From the NCBI RefSeq assembly GCF_014648255.1, contig NZ_BMQT01000002.1:310001-374000 (forward strand): DNA of 64,000 nucleotides, written 5' to 3'. Positions 7,204-16,300 of this stretch are shown piece by piece. How positions within the stretch are numbered: the first letter of the stretch is position 1; each line of letters begins with the position of its first letter. Both the position numbers and the translations under genes were made by a program. Below the pieces are notes generated by a model. It worked only from the letters and a program-made list of their open reading frames with translations, ran no database searches and was not told the origin of the DNA. The stretch is from Nocardioides albus. Its GTDB lineage: Bacteria > Actinomycetota > Actinomycetes > Propionibacteriales > Nocardioidaceae.

Positions 7204-8577
7204 TCAGTCGTTCAGAGACGCCGCGGGAGCGGCGCCGGCTTCGACGGCAAGGCGGGCTTTGCCGGTCGCGGGGCCGAAGATCGCAAGCGCGAGCGCCCCG
7301 ACCACCCAAGTGCCGGCGATGAAGTAGAAGACGGCCTGGTAGCCCAGCCCGCTGTAGAGACCGGCGATGATCAACGGGCCTGCGGCGTTGGAGAGCCGGC
7401 CGAGACCGTATGAGAGCGACGTGCCGAGTGAGCGGCCCCTGGTGTCGTAGAGCTCGGGGGAGTAGGCGTAGGCAAGGGCCGTATAGCCGCGCTCGAACAG
7501 GTTCACCAGGAACCCGAAGGCGACGATCAGCAGCGGGGTGAAGGTGAGCCCGTAGAGCAGACCGGAGCCGGCGATGATCAGGCCGAAGACGACCAGGCAC
7601 CACTTGCGCTCGTAGCGGTCGGTGACCAGCGAGGCTAGGAAGGAGCCGAGCGGGGCGCCGATGGTGGTCAGCGCGACGTAGAAGATCGAGTCCTCGACGC
7701 TGACGCCCTCGGCCGCGAGCAGGGTGGGTGCCCAGGAGGAGAAGCCGAAGAAGCCGATCGTCTGGGAGATCCACAGCACCGAGAGCAGGATCGTCGGGTA
7801 GAGGAATCGCTTGTCCTTCAGCATCGCCAGTCCGGCTCGGGTGGCAGGGCCGGCGTCGAATGGCGGCAGCGGTTCGGGGAGGGTGCCGTGCTCGACGGTC
7901 GCGTCGCGCTCCAGGCCGGTCAGAATCTCCTCTGCCTCCGCATGGCGCCCCCGCGACTCTAGCCATTGCGGCGACTCCACCAGGCGGCGTACGAAGAAGA
8001 GGAAGAGGACACCGAGAGCGCCCCACAGGAATACCAGGCGCCAGGTCCAGTCCGCGATCGGGACCACCGCGGAGGCGATCAGGTTGGTTGCGGGGGTGCC
8101 GCAGATGCCAATCATGATGACGTACGCCTGGAACTTGCCGCGCTTGGCGCGCGGGAAGAGCTCATTCATGTAGACCACGGCGACCACGGTCATCGCGGAG
8201 AGTCCGGCGCTGGTCATCACCCGGAAGAAGCCCATCGAGACGATGTCCCAGGCGAAGACGCTGGCGAAGGACCAGATGGAGAACCAGATGGTGGTCGCCA
8301 CGAGCGTACGTTTCCGGCCGAGCCGGTCTGCCAGGCCGCCGGCGACCACGGAGCCGATGAACATGCCGACGAACGAGAGCGAGGTGACGTAGGCGATGTG
8401 GTTGATCGTCACGCCCCACTGCTCGCGCATCACCGGTGCTGTCGTGGCGAAGGTGTTGATGTCGGCGAACTCGAAGAAGTAGGCGAACGCCAGAGCCACG
8501 GTGGCGGCCTTGTGGAACCTGGAGATCGGCAACCGGTCGAGCCGGTTGGCGGCGTTGGTGGGGGTGAGGTCAGGCAC
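7204..8577 (-). CDS. MFS transporter of the aromatic-acid/sugar porter type, last gene of the OMA/PDC operon
   Basis: A 457-residue transporter with 12 predicted membrane helices in two six-helix halves. The MFS signature GGLADRLGRKRT sits between helices 2 and 3 near residue 80, and the equivalent loop TDRYERKW is in the second half. MNELFPRAKRGKFQ and SPELYDTRGRS are the porter motifs after helices 4 and 10. It overlaps the PDC hydrolase gene upstream by eight bases, so it belongs to that operon. It probably imports the pathway substrate, perhaps an aromatic acid, 2-pyrone-4,6-dicarboxylate or a related tricarboxylate. The specificity is inferred from context only. Confidence 0.85.
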   Translation of the reverse strand: MPDLTPTNAANRLDRLPISRFHKAATVALAFAYFFEFADINTFATTAPVMREQWGVTINHIAYVTSLSFVGMFIGSVVAGGLADRLGRKRTLVATTIWFSIWSFASVFAWDIVSMGFFRVMTSAGLSAMTVVAVVYMNELFPRAKRGKFQAYVIMIGICGTPATNLIASAVVPIADWTWRLVFLWGALGVLFLFFVRRLVESPQWLESRGRHAEAEEILTGLERDATVEHGTLPEPLPPFDAGPATRAGLAMLKDKRFLYPTILLSVLWISQTIGFFGFSSWAPTLLAAEGVSVEDSIFYVALTTIGAPLGSFLASLVTDRYERKWCLVVFGLIIAGSGLLYGLTFTPLLIVAFGFLVNLFERGYTALAYAYSPELYDTRGRSLGTSLSYGLGRLSNAAGPLIIAGLYSGLGYQAVFYFIAGTWVVGALALAIFGPATGKARLAVEAGAAPAASLND

Positions 8578-9487
8578 TGTGCTCTCCTTCGGGCCAGTAC
8601 AAGTGCATGGGGTTGTCCACGAGCAGCGCCTGCTGCAGCTCGGGGGTAGGGGCGATGTGAGGGATGTGGTCGACCAGCAGGCCGTCGTCGGGCATGTGAT
8701 CCTTGAGGTTGGGGTGGGGCCAGTCGGTGCCCCAAAGAACGCGGTCGGGGAAACGTTCGACGACCGTTCGGGCGAACGGGACGACGTCCCGATAGGCCTG
8801 CCGCTGACCGTCGAGCGCCGGCGGGCCGGTCACCGTGAGACGCTCGGGGCACGAGACCTTCACCCAGACGTCGTTCGCCGCGACGAACGCGAGGAACTCG
8901 GCGAACTCGGGGCCGTCCGGGTCCCGGGTCACGTCGGGACGGCCCATGTGGTCGACGACCAGCGGGACCGGCAGACTCGCGAAGAAGTCCTTCAGGCCGG
9001 GTAGGTCGGCGGCCTCGAAGTAGATCACCACGTGCCAACCGAGCGGTGCGATCCTCGCCGCGATCGTCTCTAGCACCTCGGTCGGGGTGACGTCGACGAG
9101 GCGCTTGACGAAGTTGAAACGTACGCCGCGCACGCCGGCCTTGTGGAGCCGGACGAGCTCATCGTCGGTGACGTCGGCCCCCACCGTCGCGACGCCGCGG
9201 GCGCGGCCCCCGGAGTGCTGGAGCGCGTCGACCAGGGCGCTGTTGTCGGCACCATGACAGGTCGCCTGGACGAGGACGTTGCGGGCCAGCCCGAGACGGT
9301 CGCGGAGAGCGAAGAGCTGGTCCTTGGAAGCGTCGACCGGGGTGTACTTCCGCTCGGGCGCGAACGGGAACTCTGCGGCGGGACCGAACACGTGACAGTG
9401 CGCGTCGACCGCGCCTTCGGGGAGTTTGAAGGCGGGCTTGGTTGGTCCTTCGAACCAGTGCAGCCAGCCGGGGGTGACCGTGACCAT
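8570..9487 (-). CDS. ligI: Amidohydrolase, probable 2-pyrone-4,6-dicarboxylate hydrolase
   Basis: A 305-residue TIM-barrel amidohydrolase of the LigI type. VDAHCHVFGP near residue 28 carries the HxH motif, DHMGRPD near 180 the barrel histidine, and WGTDWPHPN near 248 the conserved aspartate, all at LigI positions. The reaction opens the pyrone ring of 2-pyrone-4,6-dicarboxylate to 4-oxalomesaconate. The neighbouring aldolase, hydratase and tautomerase use exactly that product, which strengthens the call. It follows the aldolase gene by four bases and overlaps the MFS gene. A different lactonase activity remains possible without a direct comparison. Confidence 0.78.
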   Translation of the reverse strand: MVTVTPGWLHWFEGPTKPAFKLPEGAVDAHCHVFGPAAEFPFAPERKYTPVDASKDQLFALRDRLGLARNVLVQATCHGADNSALVDALQHSGGRARGVATVGADVTDDELVRLHKAGVRGVRFNFVKRLVDVTPTEVLETIAARIAPLGWHVVIYFEAADLPGLKDFFASLPVPLVVDHMGRPDVTRDPDGPEFAEFLAFVAANDVWVKVSCPERLTVTGPPALDGQRQAYRDVVPFARTVVERFPDRVLWGTDWPHPNLKDHMPDDGLLVDHIPHIAPTPELQQALLVDNPMHLYWPEGEHSA

Positions 9488-9491
9488 CGGA

Positions 9492-10175
9492 TCAGTCCTT
9501 GTAGGTGAGGCCGAGCTCGGCGAGCTTCCGGCGCATGTCGTAGATGTCGAGGCCGAGCTCGCCGGCTTCGAAGCGTGTCCGCTTGTCGGCCTCGGCGTCT
9601 TCGCGCCTGCGCGACGCCTCGGCGACCTCGGCCGCGCGTGCGGCCGGGACGACGACTACGCCGTCGGCGTCGGCGACGACGACGTCGCCGGGGTTGACCA
9701 GCGCGTTCGCGACGGTGACCGGGACGTTGACCGAGCCGAGGGTCGCCTTGACGGTGCCCTTGGCGTTGATCGCGCGGGAGAAGACCGGGAAGTCCATCTC
9801 GCGCAGCTCGTCGAGGTCACGGCAGCCGCCGTCGATGATCAGCCCGCGGGCGCCGCGGCTACGCAGCGAGGTGGCCAGCAGCTCGCCGAAGAATCCGTCC
9901 TCGGACTCGGTCACGCAGCCGGCCACGACGACATCGCCGTCCTGGACCTGCTCGGCGGCGACGTGCAGCATCCAGTTGTCGCCGGGCTGGAGCAGCACGG
10001 TGACGGCCGTGCCGCAAAGCCTCGCACCCTCGTAGATCGGGCGGATGTAGGGCCGCATCAGTCCGAGCTGCCCCATCGCCTCATGGATCGTGGCGACGCC
10101 GAACTGCGCCAGGGCGTCGACGGCCTCACGGTCGGCGCGCGTGATGTTGGTGTGAACTACTCCGAGCTCGTGCAC
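9492..10175 (-). CDS. ligK: 4-carboxy-4-hydroxy-2-oxoadipate aldolase / oxaloacetate decarboxylase (RraA-like fold)
   Basis: A 227-residue class II pyruvate aldolase of the LigK/GalC/ProA type. Recognisable segments are VATIHEAMGQLGLM (residues 28-41), the metal and substrate loop VVAGCVTESEDGFFGELLATSLRSRGARGLIIDGG..RD (about 85-122), and NPGDVVVADADGVVVVP near 160. It would split 4-carboxy-4-hydroxy-2-oxoadipate into pyruvate and oxaloacetate, the last step of the protocatechuate 4,5-cleavage and gallate routes. It lies between the hydratase gene (28 bases) and the pyrone hydrolase gene (4 bases). The family also contains RNase E inhibitor RraA, but the length and loop suit the aldolase. 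Confidence 0.85.
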   Translation of the reverse strand: MHELGVVHTNITRADREAVDALAQFGVATIHEAMGQLGLMRPYIRPIYEGARLCGTAVTVLLQPGDNWMLHVAAEQVQDGDVVVAGCVTESEDGFFGELLATSLRSRGARGLIIDGGCRDLDELREMDFPVFSRAINAKGTVKATLGSVNVPVTVANALVNPGDVVVADADGVVVVPAARAAEVAEASRRREDAEADKRTRFEAGELGLDIYDMRRKLAELGLTYKD

Positions 10176-10203
10176 GTGGTGGTCTCCTTGATCGGGGGCG
10201 CGC

Positions 10204-11241
10204 TCAGCGGCCCTGGGCGGTGAGCCGCTGGTCGAGGCGGGGGTAGACGCGCCGGGCGTTGGTCTCGGTCAGGGCGGCGAGCTCGGCCTCGGTGAGGGCG
10301 TTGCGGGCGGCGTACGTCTCGACGTAGCGGCGGGTGTCGTCGAAGTGGTGACCGGTGTCCGGGTCGATGCCTCGTACGGCGCCGATCATCTCCGAGGCGA
10401 ACAGCACGCTGCTGTGCGGAACGACGTCGAGGAGGAGGTCGATCCCGGGCTGGTGGTAGACGCAGGTGTCGAAGAAGACGTTCCTCAGCAGCGTCTCTGT
10501 GCGATCCGGCTTGTCGAGTGCCTGGGCGAGCCCGCGAAAGCGACCCCAGTGGTACGGCACCGCGCCGCCGCCGTGGGGGATCACCAGACGCAGATCGGGG
10601 AAGTCGGCGAAGAGGTCTCCGGTCAGCAGCTGCATGAACGCGGTCGTGTCGGCGTTGAGGTAGTGCGCCCCGGTGGTGTGGAAGGCCGGATTGCAGCTGG
10701 TGGAGACGTGGATCATGGCCGGTACGTCGAGCTCGGAGAGCTTCTCCCAGACCGGGTACCAGGACCTGTCGGTCAGCGGAGGGGAGTCCCAGCGGCCGCC
10801 GGAGGGGTCGGGGTTGACGTTGACCGCGACCGCGCCGAGCTCGGTGACCGCCCGCTCGAGCTCCGCGACGGTGGTCGCGGGGGAGACGCCGGGCGACTGC
10901 GGGAGCATCGCGCCGGCGGCGAACCGGGTCGGGTAGAGGTCTGCCACCCGGGTGCACAGGTCGTTGCAGATCCGAGCCCACGCTGTGGAGGTCTCGAGGT
11001 CGCCGATGTGGTGGGCCATGAACGATGCCCGCGGGGAGAAGACGGTCATATCGATGCCGCGCTCGTCCATCTGCCGCAGCTGGTTGGCCTCGATGGTCTC
11101 TCGGATCTGGTCGTCGGAGATCCGTGGCCCGGCGGGGTCCGGGGCCTTGCTCGGGTCGGTGAGTGCGGCGACCTGGGCGTCGCGCCACTCACCCAGCGGC
11201 GCCGGGGCCGTCGTGTAGTGGCCGTGGATGTCGATGATCAT
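10204..11241 (-). CDS. ligJ: Amidohydrolase, probable 4-oxalomesaconate hydratase
   Basis: A 345-residue amidohydrolase-2 protein of the LigJ type. MIIDIHGHYTTAP supplies HxH at residues 6 and 8, MIHVSTSCNPAFHTTGAHYLN carries the next histidines near 185, IPHGGGAVPYHWGR is the characteristic loop near 225, and LFASEMIGAVRGIDP follows near 290. It hydrates 4-oxalomesaconate to 4-carboxy-4-hydroxy-2-oxoadipate. The ATG overlaps the stop of the tautomerase gene as ATGA, so the two consecutive pathway steps are translationally coupled. Relatives with decarboxylase activity exist, but the pathway context decides for the hydratase. Confidence 0.83.
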   Translation of the reverse strand: MIIDIHGHYTTAPAPLGEWRDAQVAALTDPSKAPDPAGPRISDDQIRETIEANQLRQMDERGIDMTVFSPRASFMAHHIGDLETSTAWARICNDLCTRVADLYPTRFAAGAMLPQSPGVSPATTVAELERAVTELGAVAVNVNPDPSGGRWDSPPLTDRSWYPVWEKLSELDVPAMIHVSTSCNPAFHTTGAHYLNADTTAFMQLLTGDLFADFPDLRLVIPHGGGAVPYHWGRFRGLAQALDKPDRTETLLRNVFFDTCVYHQPGIDLLLDVVPHSSVLFASEMIGAVRGIDPDTGHHFDDTRRYVETYAARNALTEAELAALTETNARRVYPRLDQRLTAQGR

Positions 11242-12398
11242 GCGGAGGCTTTCTCGGTCGGGGCATCGGCGGCACCCGGGACCATGGCCTGCCCGGCCAT
11301 GATCAGGCGAGCCGTACGCAGCAGGGCGGATCGGATAACGGTCGTGGGGTCGTCGGGGTCCAGCCCGAGGGTCACGCTGAACTCACCGCTGGGGTGCTCG
11401 ACGCTGAGCGTGGTCTCGGGGCCGTCCGCGGTCGCGGTGACGGGGGGAGCGATGGCGAGGTCGTAGGCGACGGAGCCGGGCAGCACGGCCGCGGTCGCCG
11501 CGGTGACGGCCGCCAGAACGCCGATCGAGCGGTGGGTGCGGTGCGGGATCAGGCTGCGGGTGCAGATCGCGCCGCCGTTCCTCGGGGCGGAGACGAGCGT
11601 CATCTTCGGATAGCTCTTCGCTGTCACGTCGCCCAGGCCCATCGCATGACCGGTGACGATCCGAAGCGCCTCGACCCGGGCCTTGAGCGCGTCGTCGGTG
11701 TCGATCTCCTCGAGGCTCTCGGCGCCGGTCGCGCCCAAGTCGCGGGCGTCGACGATCACCAGCGGCTGGCCGTTGTCGATCATGGTGACGTCGATCTGAC
11801 CGACGCCGGCGACGTCCACGGTGTCGCGTACGTTGCCGGTCGGCAGCAGGCTCCCGGCCACCGATCCGGCGGTGTCGAGGAACCCGATCCGCACCGGCGC
11901 CGCCGTGCCCGGGACGCCATCGATGCGGGTGTCGCCGTCGTATCGTACGAAGCGCTGGCCGTCCGGCCCGGCTGGAGTCTCAACGGTGATTTCGGCGACC
12001 GCGCCGGTGTTGCGGGTCAGAACGCGAGCGGTGGTGGTGTCACCGGTGGGGGCGACCATCCCGGTCTCGATCGCGAACGGGAGCACCGCAGCCAGCATGT
12101 TCCCGCAGTTGGAGGTCGTGTCGACCCGGTCCGAGTCGGGCTGGAGCTGGGCGAAGGTCCACTCGACGTGGACGCCTGATGCGGTCCCCGGGGCGACGAT
12201 GCCGACCTTGCTTGTCAGAGGGTGTCCGCCGCCAAGGCCGTCGACCTGGAGCGGGTCGGGGGAGCCCATCACTGCCAGCAGCACCGCGTCGCGGCTCGCG
12301 GTGTCGGCGGGCAGGTCGCGGGCGTCGAAGAACGGTCCGCGGGAGGTCCCACCGCGCATGAGGAGACACCGCACAGGCGCCCGGTCTCTCTGGTCCAT
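11238..12398 (-). CDS. galD: 4-oxalomesaconate tautomerase (PrpF/GalD family)
   Basis: A 386-residue protein of the PrpF isomerase family. It begins with RCLLMRGGTSRGPFF (residues 9-23) and has GLGGGHPLTSKVGIV near 55, the TSNCGNML catalytic loop near 92, KSYPKMTLVSAP near 270 and RTHRSIGVLAAV near 295. GalD converts the keto tautomer of 4-oxalomesaconate to the enol form needed by the hydratase. It is the first gene of the operon. ATG 12398 has an AAAGGGG ribosome site; the frame is open to 12449. The promoter lies in the region shared with the divergent GntR gene, which contains two likely operators. Confidence 0.85.
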   Translation of the reverse strand: MDQRDRAPVRCLLMRGGTSRGPFFDARDLPADTASRDAVLLAVMGSPDPLQVDGLGGGHPLTSKVGIVAPGTASGVHVEWTFAQLQPDSDRVDTTSNCGNMLAAVLPFAIETGMVAPTGDTTTARVLTRNTGAVAEITVETPAGPDGQRFVRYDGDTRIDGVPGTAAPVRIGFLDTAGSVAGSLLPTGNVRDTVDVAGVGQIDVTMIDNGQPLVIVDARDLGATGAESLEEIDTDDALKARVEALRIVTGHAMGLGDVTAKSYPKMTLVSAPRNGGAICTRSLIPHRTHRSIGVLAAVTAATAAVLPGSVAYDLAIAPPVTATADGPETTLSVEHPSGEFSVTLGLDPDDPTTVIRSALLRTARLIMAGQAMVPGAADAPTEKASA

Positions 12399-12427
12399 GG
12401 TTGCTGCCCCTTTCGTGGGGTGTGTCT

Positions 12428-12443
12428 CGTGACGCTCGTCACG
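12428..12443. promoter_or_regulatory. Palindrome between tautomerase gene and GntR gene
   Basis: CGTGACG and its complement CGTCACG are separated by CT, 30 bases upstream of the tautomerase start. It has a different sequence from the ATTGT-type operators nearby and might serve another regulator. Confidence 0.35.
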
Positions 12444-12461
12444 GACCATAGATCATCTACA

Positions 12462-12477
12462 AGATTGTTAGCAATCT
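12462..12477. promoter_or_regulatory. Candidate GntR operator 1
   Basis: The perfect inverted repeat AGATTG-TTAG-CAATCT contains ATTGTTAGCAAT, which differs at only two of twelve bases from operator 2 at 12533. It lies 64 bases upstream of the tautomerase start. Such short TTGT/ACAA-like palindromes are typical of GntR-FCD regulators. Confidence 0.6.
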
Positions 12478-12532
12478 CGTTGACCAAATCATGAACGAGC
12501 AGGTGATCGCGGCCTCGGGCCCAGCGCGCGGT

Positions 12533-12544
12533 ATTGTCAACAAT
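12533..12544. promoter_or_regulatory. Candidate GntR operator 2
   Basis: The inverted repeat ATTGT-CA-ACAAT lies 39 bases upstream of the GntR ATG, well placed for autorepression. It shares ten of twelve bases with operator 1. Confidence 0.6.
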
Positions 12545-12583
12545 GTTCGAATCGACGTTGAGCGTGATGACAGAGAGGACGCG

Positions 12584-13210
12584 ATGGACGACGCCCAGGT
12601 GCGCGAGGCGCTGCGGGAGGCGATTCTGAGGGGAGAGTTCGTGCCCCGGCAGCGTCTGGTCGAGGTCGACCTGTGCGAGCGATTCGGGGCTAGGCGGTTC
12701 GCAGTGCGTGCGGCGCTCCAGGATCTGACTGCCGAAGGCCTGGTCGAGCGTCAGCCGAATCGCGGGGCGCGGGTCCGTGAGGTCAGCCTGGACGAGGCCA
12801 TCGAGATCAGCGAGATCCGCCGTGTCGTCGAAGGCCTCGTGGCCGCGCGAGCGGCCGAGCGGCTGACTGATGCCGACGCGAGTCGATTGAAGTCGATCGG
12901 CCAGCAGATGCGGACGGCCGTCGAGACAGGTGAGGCCGGGACGTACAGCGATCTCAATGCCGAGCTGCACGCGACGCTGCGTGAGATCGCTCGGCACGAG
13001 ATGGCCAACCGGATCATCGCGCAGTTGCGTGGACAGATGGTTCGCCACCAGTTTGCGCTCTCTCGCGTGCCGGGGCGCTCTGTCGCCTCGCTCGCCCAGC
13101 ACGAAGCAGTGATCGATGCCGTCGTCGCCCGTGACCCGGCAGCGGCAGAAACGGCGATGCAGGCACACATCACGTCGGTGATCGAAGCGCTCCGCGCGCT
13201 CGGACGGTAG
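12584..13210 (+). CDS. GntR-family (FCD) transcriptional regulator of the OMA/PDC operon
   Basis: A 208-residue regulator. The N-terminal winged helix covers residues 1-65 (AILRGEFVPRQRLVEVDLCERFGARRF, then EGLVERQPNRGARV). The C-terminal all-helical FCD domain carries the metal-binding histidine pattern in DLNAELHATL, RHQFAL and QHEAVIDAV. ATG 12584 is preferred over the open frame from 12491 because GAGAGG lies about six bases upstream. It is divergent from the lower-pathway operon, and two matching palindromes lie between them. It probably represses the operon until a pathway intermediate binds. The ligand is unknown. Confidence 0.86.
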   Translation: MDDAQVREALREAILRGEFVPRQRLVEVDLCERFGARRFAVRAALQDLTAEGLVERQPNRGARVREVSLDEAIEISEIRRVVEGLVAARAAERLTDADASRLKSIGQQMRTAVETGEAGTYSDLNAELHATLREIARHEMANRIIAQLRGQMVRHQFALSRVPGRSVASLAQHEAVIDAVVARDPAAAETAMQAHITSVIEALRALGR

Positions 13211-13356
13211 CAAGGCAAGTCGCTGTGTCGCCCGCCTGAATCGAGCTCACGACCGTAGTGGCCAGCAAACTGTCGGCGCCTACCGCTACCTTCTGGCGTA
13301 CCGCAGATCGCGGTCGGCTCCCTGCAGGGGTCGAAGACCTCTGAGGAGTACGGGCG

Positions 13357-16300
13357 ATGGCGAACATCCTGGGCAGACTGGTGGGCGGCAAGGGGCCGTC
13401 GCGAGAGCTGCGGGACGCGCTGAAGGCGCTGCTGCTCGAGTCCCAGGAGCTGTTCGACCAGGCGGTCGGCTATGTGCACGACGGGTCGACGCCTGAGGTG
13501 CTGATGGCTCTCGATGGTCGGGATACGAGTGCGGTGAACACGGTCATGGGTGCCCCGGGAAGCGCGACTTCCTACCGCTGGGTCGACCAGGCGCTGGCCG
13601 GCCGGACGCGAGAGGTCACCGAGTGCACCCCGGACCGCATCAGCGCGGCCCGTTCCAACCTCTATGAGGTGGACGGGAGCCTCACGATCGAGCAGGAAGT
13701 ACGCCTCGCCCGGCTGCTGACCGCGATCGCCACCGATGTCGAGGGCGCCAGGGAGGGTGTCCCAGCCTGGCTGACCGTGCTGGTGAACGACGTTGCGACC
13801 TCGGCTGCTGCCCATCAGCGATGCAAGCACCCCTCGGCCGGCAGGCGGGAGCGGTGGACTGCGGAGCATGTGGAGCGAGTCGCCCGCGAAGGTGGTCTGG
13901 CCGACCCGGTGACGATGACCCTTCGAGTGCTGCTCGAGGACCCGGCCCCCAGCACGTGGCGAGACAACCCGCTGGCGCTCTTCCACCAGGGACACGGTCT
14001 CGAGACCTACCTGGTCGACCACCCTGCAGAGGTGGCGGCTGCCGTCCCGAAGCTGAGCGCTTCCGGCCGTACGGTCTTCTTGACGATCGTCTCCGAGCGG
14101 CATGTGCCGACGTTCGTCGACGTCGTCGCGAGCCTGGTGGCAGACCCGGCCAAGGGCGTGCGCAAGGAGGCCGGGCTTCTCATCGCCAAGGCTGATGAGA
14201 AGCAGCAGGTCGAGCTGTTGGCACCGCTGCTAATCACGGCCCCGAGCGCCGTCCTGGGTGATCTGGCCGACCGGGTCGCCGCCCTCCCCGGCGGTGCGCC
14301 GGCGATCGAGGAACGACTGGCCCAGGTCAAGGGCGCACGAGCGGCGGCTCTGACCAAGGCGCTGGATCGCGCGAAGGTCCTAGAGGCTCCGGTGGCCGCG
14401 ATCGAGGTGCCGCCGTTCGAGGAGCTCGCCGGGACCGACCTCACCGATGACCTCGTGCGGCTTGCTGAGGCAGCAGTGACCGAGACCATCGCACGAACCG
14501 AGAAGGTCCTCGCGCAGAACGACCAGTACGACCCCCACGGCTGGCGACGGGAGGCGGCCAAGCGGCAACGCAAGGAGGCGGCGGGTCTGACCCCGAGAGA
14601 CTTCCGTCGACTGGGCGAGGTTCTCGGCGGCACCGAGGACGCTGGTGACCCCGGTGTACGGCGGGCCGCGATGTTCGTGACGGGCAACCACCTGCTGAGC
14701 AACGTGCCCGGCGCGACGCTTTTCCACTGGCTCCGTCTGGCCGCGCTCATGCACAAGGGCCGGAGCTTCTCCTGGTATCACGTCGTGCCGCATCTGACCC
14801 CGGAGGTCGACGTACGCGCGATCGCCGCGGCCCTGCACGGCGCAGGTCTGTCGCCGACCGAGGTCGACGAGGCGGTCGACGCCTTCGTCTTCTCGAGGTG
14901 GCACTGGATCGGCGAGCCGCTCGAGCCGGCGGCGGTGTGGCCCTATTACGCGGAGCGCCTGGAGGTGCTCGACCGGCACCTGGCAGGTGTCGACACCGGC
15001 TCGCCCGCACCCGCACGCGCCCTCGAGATCCTCGCGGCCTTTCCGACGGTGCCGGTCGAGCTGTTGCCACGGGTCACCAGTCTCGCGCTGGGGGAGGGGA
15101 AGACCTTCCGCCACGCTGCACAGGTGACCCTCGAGGCCCATCCAGGCGTACGCCTCCTCGCCGAGCAGGGCCTGACCGACAGCAAGACCGAGGTCCGTAC
15201 GACGGCGGCGGTCTGGGTGCGGCGGCTCGGCGACCCCGACTCCCTCCCAGCGCTGCGGACCGCCCTCGCCAAGGAGAAACGGGAGGTCGCCCGGGCCGCT
15301 CTGCTCTCCGCCCTGGAGGCCCTCGGCGAGGACATCTCCGAGCACCTCTCCCCGGAGCGCCTTCTCGCCGAGTCGGCCAGAGGCCTCAAGGCGAAGCCTC
15401 CTGCGAGCATGTCCTGGTTCCCCTACTCAGGACTGCCACAGGTCAGCTGGGCCGACGGCACGCCGGTGCCACCCGAGGTCGTACGTTGGTGGGCGGTCCT
15501 TGCGGTCAAGCTCAAGGCGCCGAGCGGTGCCGGGCTGATCGAGCGCTACGTCTCGCTTCTCGACGAGCCGAGCAGGGCGAGTCTCGGCAGCTTCGCGCTG
15601 AGCGCGTGGATCGCGCAGGACACCCTGAACCCGACCCAGGAGGAGTCGCGGGTCTACGCCGAGGAGCGTGCCCAGCGCTCCTACGACTCGGCGCAGAAGG
15701 GGATCAAGCAGCACCCGACGAACCAGTGGGCCCAGGAGCAGGCCGCGATGTCGGTCGAGGACCACTACCGCGCCTACTACCGCCGCCACCAGGCGACCTA
15801 TCTGGGTTCGGCAACGGCGGACAAGGGCTTGCTCGCGCTCACTGTCGGAATGCCCGGCGGGGAGCTGGCCACGGCGGTTCAGCGGTATCTCAAGACCCAC
15901 ATCGGCCGCCGCTCGCAGGCCGAGTCGCTGGTGCGTGCGCTCGCCGCGAACGGCGAGCAGGCAGCGGTCCAGCTGCTGCTCGCGATCTCGAGACGGTTCA
16001 AGCAGGCCTCGGTGCAGGAGGTCGCCCGGGACCTGGCGGAGCAGCTCGCCGAAGACAGAGGCTGGACCGCCGACCAGCTGGCCGACCGTACGATCCAGAC
16101 CGCCGGCTTCGACGATGACGGCGTGCTCCGCCTCGACCTGGGCAACCGGGTGATCACCGGCCGGATCACCGAGAAGTTCACCCTCGAGCTGAGCAACGCC
16201 GAGGGCAAGGTGATCAAGGCGCTGCCGGCGACCCGCGCCGATGACGACCCGGAGCTCTACAAGGCCGCGAAAGCACAGCTGAGCGCCAGCCGGAAGGAGC

